A stretch of 64,000 bases of DNA from Rhodosorus marinus (Eukaryota; Rhodophyta; Stylonematophyceae; Stylonematales; Stylonemataceae): NCBI GenBank assembly GCA_029953675.1, contig JAMWBK010000006.1:620001-684000 (forward strand), in the 5' to 3' direction. The translations under genes were made by a program, and so were the position numbers. The notes beneath the pieces were generated by a model. It was not told the origin of the DNA and did not search any database. It was given only the letters and a program-made list of their open reading frames with translations. Shown here one piece after another: positions 57,968 through 64,000 of the stretch. Within the stretch, counting starts at the first letter, position 1, and each line of letters opens with the position of its first letter.

Positions 57968-59471
57968 ATGGAGCCGGCTGGGGTTGTGTGGGTTTATCCT
58001 GTGGGATGTTTAAAGCGTGGAGGAGCTCTCCTGAGGGAGAAGCTTTTTCGGATTTCGATCTATTTTGCGCGTGGCCGTTGGTTCAGTGTTCTGGCGATTT
58101 TCCGATACTGTGCGGGAACGAGAGTTGACTATCATACCCGGAGACTGGCGAATCCATTAGGTCGCACCACCGCCAGAGAAGCTGACGGAATCACCCTTGC
58201 GGGACGGGAAGGACTATGTGGAGGACTGAGACACCACCAAGACATCACCGGACTCGAGGCTAAATTGGTCGAGCAGCAGATTCGACTGCCCTGCCGATGG
58301 GGAGGGCTTGGATTTGCTCTGCGCACGCGGATTCAACCGGTAGGTTTTCACGCTGGGTGGAAGCAGAGTATTCAGGAGAATACCACGCAGTCATGTTACA
58401 TTAGGCGCCTCCTTTCGGACTGCATCTCGATTATGGGCGGAGGTAGGCGGGCGGAGATCCATATGCAGTGGACCGCGGACGATCTGCCAGTCTAACTCGT
58501 GGCGGCAAGCCGTGCAATACAGAGGAGGCTATCACCCACGGCGAGTGAACGGATCAAGAGGCTCGCGGAATGGCAGCCGTTAGCAGACTCTGCAAGAGGG
58601 AATGAGACGGATCCAGAGAGTTCTCGAAGCCAGACGGTCCCATTCAAAAAACGCACTCTAGAGAGTGCTACCGTCACGCATTCGAGTTACTCACGGATGA
58701 TCCAACAGTGGAGGAGGTCGACAGGGGCAACAATACGGTCAGCGGGAGGGACGTGTTGTGGTGTATGGCTGCGAGACTGCCCTAACGTGCGTCCGAGGAA
58801 GTTAAGCAAGGACGAGATGATTTGGAGTATGAGGTGTTGTTTGGACTGCCCCTTCCAGGCCCAGCACGATCGTACAGTTGTACTATGTGTGACCAGCCAC
58901 ATGACGTACGCAGTATTCAGCGACTACAGCACTGTCGCACATCGTCAGGTGTGCGCACCAACCGCCACGAAGAACTGAAAACGGAGTTGAGCGGGTAATG
59001 CATTTATGGAATTGCACGGATATACAGGTGGAACCGCAAGGGTTGTTCAGAAATTCTGGGCTTCGCCCTGACATTGTCGGGAGACATCCTACCCCCGGAC
59101 ACGTGTACGTATTGGACTTGATGGTAACCTCTCCTCTCCAACGACATCACCTGAGATACAGCGACTGGAAGAGTGGGTATTATGCCGCGGAAAAATCGGA
59201 GCGGCATAAAGTAGCGCGTTATTCGGAAAGCATATCGGATGATGGGCGAGAGTTGATCTTGCTTCCGTTTGTGGTGGATACGTTTGGAAGACTAGGACAG
59301 GCAGGGCTGGAGTTTCTTCGACAAGCGACCGCTCATCTACATGATCGACGAGCAATACCTTTCCTCGGTAAGAGGGCAATTGAATCGAATTCTGTGGCAG
59401 CAAAATGCACAGTTAGAACAGCATGCGATAGAGAAAGATCGCGGGGATCGCACGATATTTCCCCTCACTAG
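57968..59471 (+). mobile_element. Decayed LINE-type retroelement: RT C-terminus, zinc motif and restriction-like endonuclease
   Basis: Coding traces in the expected order but in shifting frames with stops. Around 58250-58320 the LPCRWGGLGF segment matches the end of non-LTR reverse transcriptases. Around 58870-58960 a different frame gives a CTMCDQPHD ... QHC ... RTNRH pattern, like the zinc motif that follows. Around 59040-59320 a third frame gives RPDIVGR, VLDLMVTSP, KSERHKVARY and FVVDTFGRLGQAGLEFLRQA, the layout of a restriction-like endonuclease (PD ... D ... K). The first two open frames (57968-58495 and 58499-58978) are separated by a stop; the third (58998-59471) is frame-shifted. No intact element remains. 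The exact clade is not clear. Confidence 0.6.
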
Positions 59472-60480
59472 AGTTTAGATGAGACCCCTGGACAGGGGGT
59501 CTGGGTAGGTTAGAGCGTACACTGAACGTTCGTGGTGCGCTACGGAAGGTAGATGCCGAATAAAGGCTACGGGTTTTGGGTGTTTTGTCTGCCGGTGCTC
59601 GGTCGTGGTTGGAATGGCGCGGATTCCTCGCAAGGGCGTGATTTCTGAAAATTCTTTGTAAAGGGGGTCTAGATACATATGCGCGCCATCTGATCGTCTT
59701 CTCGTAGAAGATCTATCGAAGGCCGACAACATCACGAGAGGGCGTACCACCTCCCGCAACAGGAAGTCGCTTTTTCTTGCTGCAGACTACGCCGATCATC
59801 CATCGGGAACAATCTAGCTGCGATGAATTCCGCGTATCCCTCAGAGTAGAACCGGCCGACCACCAAACCCGACCGCCAAGTCCAGAACAAACACCCACAC
59901 TCGCCGAAGCCGAAACCATACCCAAAAGCTGGCTCAATGGCAACTTAGAGTAGGCCAGAATGCATTTGAACAATCGCTAGCATCTCCAGCCCGGCCTCAC
60001 GGACTGGACTACGACTTATCAATCTGGTAGTGCTCGGATCTTCTCTGGATAAGCCCCTCCTTCCCAATTCGAGCCCGCTCGATACTCACATGAGGTCGAT
60101 CTAGCTAGGGTCCTCACAAACCGTCAGATAAATCTTTTCGCGGATCGATTGTTGAATAAATATAGAAAATTATAAGGTATCTCGTTAAAATGCTTCAAAA
60201 AAACTTGTCCGATTGCTGCTCCGATAAAACGTCGGTTACTCAATCAACGTTTGGTTAATAATCAATCATCTCCCGTCCACGTGTTAAATCATGATTATTT
60301 CTCGACACTGACAGGCTGTCTTGGATTCTGGCTCTGTGATTACGTCCCTGCAGGGATGCATTGCTGATTAGCACATTCCTAAACAGCCTGCAGACATATT
60401 TTGAACTAGCGCAACTACCCCAAGACGACGATGAATATAATATTATCCTGGCCGAGGGTTATCTCACCGGAGACGCATAA
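59472..60480. other. Gene-poor spacer between two retroelement remnants
   Basis: A minus-strand open frame at 59475-59759 (94 codons) has no recognisable motif. The remainder (59980-60480) is AT-rich. Probably decayed transposon DNA. Confidence 0.4.
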
Positions 60481-60945
60481 TATGGGTGGTCGTTGATACA
60501 CGACAAGCAAAAACCCACCAAGTACAACGGATTTGAGACAACCTTGAAGGCTCAATTTTACCCGGCCGACGCGAAAATCCGAGCTAAGCAACAGCTCTCG
60601 AGAGTGGTCCAACGGACGTCGGTCGCGGCGTACTCGGCATATTTCAACCTGTGCCTCATCCAAGTCGGAACGATCTCCGATTCGCAGAAGTTTGACCGTT
60701 TTGTCGAGGGATTGAAGACTGACATCAAAAGGTATACGTATATACACGATGTCCAAACATTTGGGGAAGCAACAATTGATGCGCTGCCGCCGTACCGGCC
60801 GTATTGATTTTCTGCTAGGGGCTCAGCCGCCATAACCCGGTGTACTACAACCGCCAACGGGGAGTCTCGAAAAGGTCCTCGGATCAATGCTTACTACTGC
60901 CAAGCGGAAGATCCGCACCGAGAAATCGCTAAGAGCCGTTTAGTG
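60481..60945 (+). mobile_element. Ty3/gypsy-type gag fragment
   Basis: The frame at 60493-60807 encodes the gag core: ETTLKAQFYPADAKIRAKQQ, then LSRVVQRTSVAAYSAYFNL, then QKFDRFVEGLKTDIKRY. This is the Retrotrans_gag pattern (F...L...F.P, R..L..L.Q, S V x x Y, F...L). After a stop, another frame near 60870-60930 gives AYYCQAEDPHREIAKSR, a zinc-knuckle-like segment with lost cysteines. No protease, reverse transcriptase or LTRs were found, so this is a remnant. Confidence 0.6.
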
Positions 60946-61702
60946 TTGAGTTACGTTATCGATCCTCAAACGTCAAGCAAATTTTTGATTTCCACTCTGA
61001 ACTCTGAGGTCTCAAGAATATCAATTGATAATTATACTTGGGCAAAATCCATTTTTCTGCCTCTCGCAATCAGTGTGGAGAGCAAAGGTCCAAGGCTTTC
61101 CAACTGGAGTTCCTCGCTCAGGGCTAATACTTCTACAGTCCCTCTCTTCCCTGTCTACCCCCCGCACCTACTAGTACACCATGCTCAGGCTTAGTTCATA
61201 TATACTTCCCCCATCTCATGCGTCCGACCATGAATTAGGGCGTGACAGCTTGTCAATATATAAAATTATCACAATTCAATATTCTACGCACAAGATTCCA
61301 AACAGGCACGTGTCCAGAAGAAGAAGAAGATTGAGATCCAATCAAAATATACGTCGTTGATTGGGGAACATCGGACGTTAAACTATCGTCATCGGACCGG
61401 TTTCAGATGGGCTTTTATATATCTAATTCATGTCCGATACACTTACATTGGACGCTAGCAAGAAGATAAAAACGCCTAATTATTACACAATTCCGGTCCA
61501 ATGTTTATTGGACCGGAATTGTGTTCAGATATCGGACGGGATCAGATTTTATTTTTTTTATGAGGCGGACGTAAAAAAACCCTAATTTAGCAAATTCATT
61601 CAGTTTAGCACTAGGCCCGACTTAACCTTAAGGATTCACAGAGTATCAATTTGGCTTGGATCGAATGGGCGCATCCGATGAGAATGATTGCAAGTGTGAA
61701 AG
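60946..61702. other. AT-rich intergenic with a long hairpin
   Basis: No gene. Several ATCGGAC/GTCCGAT motifs (about 61367, 61393, 61430, 61532) surround the perfect hairpin at 61485-61524. It precedes the DUF819 gene and must hold its promoter. Confidence 0.45.
61485..61524. repeat. Perfect 18-bp inverted repeat with a 4-base loop
   Basis: ACACAATTCCGGTCCAAT, then GTTT, then the exact reverse complement. It is flanked by repeated ATCGGAC motifs, so it may be the core of a miniature inverted-repeat element. Confidence 0.85.
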
Positions 61703-63560
61703 ATGAGTTTGGAGAGTATGTTTCACGGGACTGGCTATGTTACATCAACTAGTTTTTACAAGGCATTTGGGAATCGGCACCGCCTCGTAGACCCCGCTAG
61801 AGGTGGAGCTCGGCATCGATACGCAGGGCGACGTTCGCGATGCAGGACGACAATGATTCAGGGCCTCGGAGATCCGGTTGGTCAGACCTGGCTGACCCTC
61901 GCTGTAATGTTCTCTGCTTCTACTGCCGGAATCGTAGGAGAAAAGACGAAAATAGGGGCCCATGTTTCCGCACCCCTCATAACTATGCTAATAGCGATCA
62001 TAGCTAGCGAAGCTGGCGTTATTCCGTCAACTTCTGCTGTGTACGATGTCACGAACAGATACATTGTTCCGCTCGCGATACCAATGCTCCTTTATGAAGC
62101 GGATATTCGAAAAATTCTGAAAACAACAAAGTCGATGCTGATCGCCTTTGCTTGTGGGTTCATCGCAACCGTAATGGGCACGTTGGCAGCGTGGGCAGTG
62201 AGTCAAGATCCAAAGCGAAGCTTTATATGTTTAGAAGACTAAACACAAGTGCAGCTGAACGTAACAAGCCTACGGAAATCCCTCATAGATCGTTCCGCTG
62301 AATTTTGGAGCTGAAGACTGGAAGATTGCCGCCGGTTTGTGCGCGAGACATATTGGAGGTGCTCTCAACCTCGTTGCGGTCTCAGAGGTCACAAGGGTCG
62401 ATCCATCGATACTTACTGCAGGTATGGCGAAAGCCTGAACCCGTGAGCGAAACCAAGACTAAAGGATCTTTCACTTGTCTTGGTTCACGGACAGTTATTG
62501 CAGCGGACAATATAATCGTGTTCTTCTATTTTTTGTGGCTATTCGTTGCCAGTCGAGCTCTCAACAGAGTAGTTCCAGCCGGGAATACTGCGAATGTTTC
62601 TGGTACGCTATTCTGTAATTGCCCTTCCGGCCTCTGCTACGGTACTCCTCTAACTTGTTCCGGTTTCTTCCTGGCTCCCGTTCCGTGCAATCTGAACAAG
62701 GCGATGAAAAGGAAAGCAATACTGAAGACTTTGCAAAGGCTGTAACGATGAGCGCTGTGATTTGTATACTCGCGAAAGTGATCGCAGCGAATATACCGTT
62801 TCCTGCCGGAATCATTTCCACCAGTTCCTTCCTGATAGTGTGTCTCGTGACGGCAGCTCCGCAAGTGTTCCGTCCACTTGTAAAGCCAGGCTCAATCGTC
62901 GGGGTTTTTCTGCTACAGGTACATGCTTCCCGGATGCTCAATCAGCAAAATAACCATGTTGTGGTCGACTCTGATCCATGCGAGCTGTTGGCATTGTGAA
63001 TTGTTGCCTGACCTCCCAAGGCCTCGCCTAGGGACGCCGACAAGGTTGTTTGAACTGACCTTCCCGGACCCTGTCTGATAGAATCAGCTTGCTCCTTTCT
63101 ACTGCTTTATGTTTCCGGTTTGTCCAGGTGTTCTTTGCTGCGAATGGAGCAACAGGGTCGATAGGCATGGTATTTCGGTCTGCACCGCAGTTGATGGTGT
63201 GGAGCGCAGTCCAGTTATTTTTCCACTTTCTCGTCCTTGTTGGACTCGGACGTTTGGGAAAGGTAGATCGGGCCATGCTCTATTTAGCATCAAACGCGAA
63301 CGTTGGAGGTCCCACGACTGCAGCTGCCATGGCATCCGCGATGTCATGGAGAGATCTTGTTGTACCCGCCATTCTCGTGGTAAGATCGGTATTTTGAGTC
63401 TCAGTGTTGGGTGCGAGGCGAGCACTAATCTGAGTGCTCCGGCCGCGATGTCCAATTGCAGGGTATTCTTGGGTATGCAACTGCGACTATTTTCTCACTA
63501 GGGCTGGGAGCTGTACTCCTTCGAATAAGCGCGACTTCAGGATTCCTAGTCCCAAGGTGA
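61703..63560 (+). CDS. DUF819 (YjcL-like) polytopic membrane protein, probably plastid
   Basis: Six exons: 61703-62197, 62289-62421, 62504-62602, 62701-62918, 63128-63379 and 63462-63560, phase-consistent, 431 aa. The first 50 residues (MSLESMFHGTGYVTSTSFYK, then Arg-rich with RHRYAGRRSRCRTT) resemble a plastid transit peptide. About ten transmembrane helices follow. Family blocks: VPLAIPMLLYEADIRKILK, DWKIAAGLCARHIGGALNLV, AADNIIVFFYFLWLF, FFAANGATGSIGMVFRSAP and LASNANVGGPTTAAAMASA. DUF819 proteins occur in bacteria, algae and plants; their transported substrate is not established. The NxNxGGPxTAAAMA motif is the most conserved part and is intact. The C-terminus ends shortly after the last helix (GFLVPR). 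Confidence 0.92.
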
Positions 63561-64000
63561 GCAGCTTGCGGAGAGAAATATAGAACACATTGTGAAAGGC
63601 CCAAACCATCAGCGGAGTCTGCATAGATCCGTGTTTCCGAAGCCGACTACGTTACGGTGTCAAAGCGAGGTCGCGGCACAACACCGTTGCCCAAACCCCG
63701 GGTCTTCTTGTACAAGTGGTTTTAGTTCTTGACTATGTGCACGTTTCTCTGTTCTCCCTTGATCAACAATGGACGAAAGATCTCTTTGCACCAAGCGCTT
63801 TCCAAAGTTCAATCCGCAGCCAGAATATTTCACCCCCGAACACCAAGGGGCTATATTACAACGACTGGTTTGCGTTTCCTTTGCAAACAGTCTTGGGCAA
63901 CACAAACGAACAGCTGGGTATCTAGAATTGGTACCATTTCTTCTTTTGCATTTTCTCTTTCAACTTGGTTGCACTATTGCTGAACTGTGCAGAACTCTCC
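63561..64000. other. Window end, no gene seen
   Basis: 440 bases after the DUF819 stop. Short open frames on both strands without motifs. A 5' or 3' exon of a gene beyond the edge cannot be excluded. Confidence 0.4.

Noticed and set aside
1-64000. CRISPR array, rRNA operon or bacterial-type operon
   Set aside because: No regularly spaced direct repeats with unique spacers, no rRNA sequence, and the genes are split by spliceosomal introns with individual promoters.

Overview
The window is nuclear DNA of a eukaryote. Genes are split by short spliceosomal introns (mostly 47-125 nt, two of 267-292 nt) with GTATG, GTAAG, GTGAG or GTACG donors and CAG/TAG acceptors. Several products carry N-terminal extensions that look like plastid or mitochondrial transit peptides (a BASS-type carrier, a DUF819 membrane protein, a DEAD-box helicase, a large coiled-coil protein). 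With typical core eukaryotic machinery, this suggests a photosynthetic protist. A red alga is my best guess, from gene style only and with low confidence.

Layout. 1-1223 (-): partial protein whose N-terminus resembles the OB fold of the shelterin subunit TPP1/ACD. 1657-2025 (-): small hypothetical ORF, followed by three diverged tandem units carrying a tRNA T-arm/B-box motif. 2991-8141 (+): XRN1. 8391-9642 (-): unrecognised five-exon gene. 11453-12406 (+): short-chain dehydrogenase. 13822-14250 (+): small zinc-finger protein. 14812-16471 (+): ALG2. 16709-17570 (-): Tim17/22/23-family (PRAT) protein with a 43-nt exon. 17.6-21.7 kb: gene-poor. 21691-22485 (+): protein with two copies of a GNAAP-containing motif. 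22.5-28.4 kb: gene-poor, holding a 1.4-kb element with terminal inverted repeats. 28381-31681 (+): large organelle-type charged-helix protein. 31799-33763 (-): organellar DEAD-box helicase. 35171-35963 (+): TRAP-beta. 37451-39635 (+): USP14/UBP6. 39969-43715 (-): intronless MED13. 44622-45852 (+): BASS transporter. 46782-48089 (+): TAF1A-like Pol I factor. 49309-52598 (+): UTP21/WDR36. 52815-53946 (-): ribosomal protein uS5 (RPS2). 56651-57483 (-): second PRAT protein. 57968-59471 and 60481-60945: decayed LINE-type and Ty3/gypsy-type retroelement pieces. 61703-63560 (+): DUF819 membrane protein.

The genes do not form one pathway, but two themes recur. RNA and ribosome metabolism: XRN1, UTP21, RPS2, TAF1A and the organellar helicase. 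Secretion and membrane biogenesis: ALG2, TRAP-beta, two PRAT proteins and two transporter-like proteins. Gene-dense blocks alternate with 1-6 kb gene-poor stretches that hold repeat remnants. Exon models were built by hand from reading frame, splice signals and family motifs. No transcript data were available.
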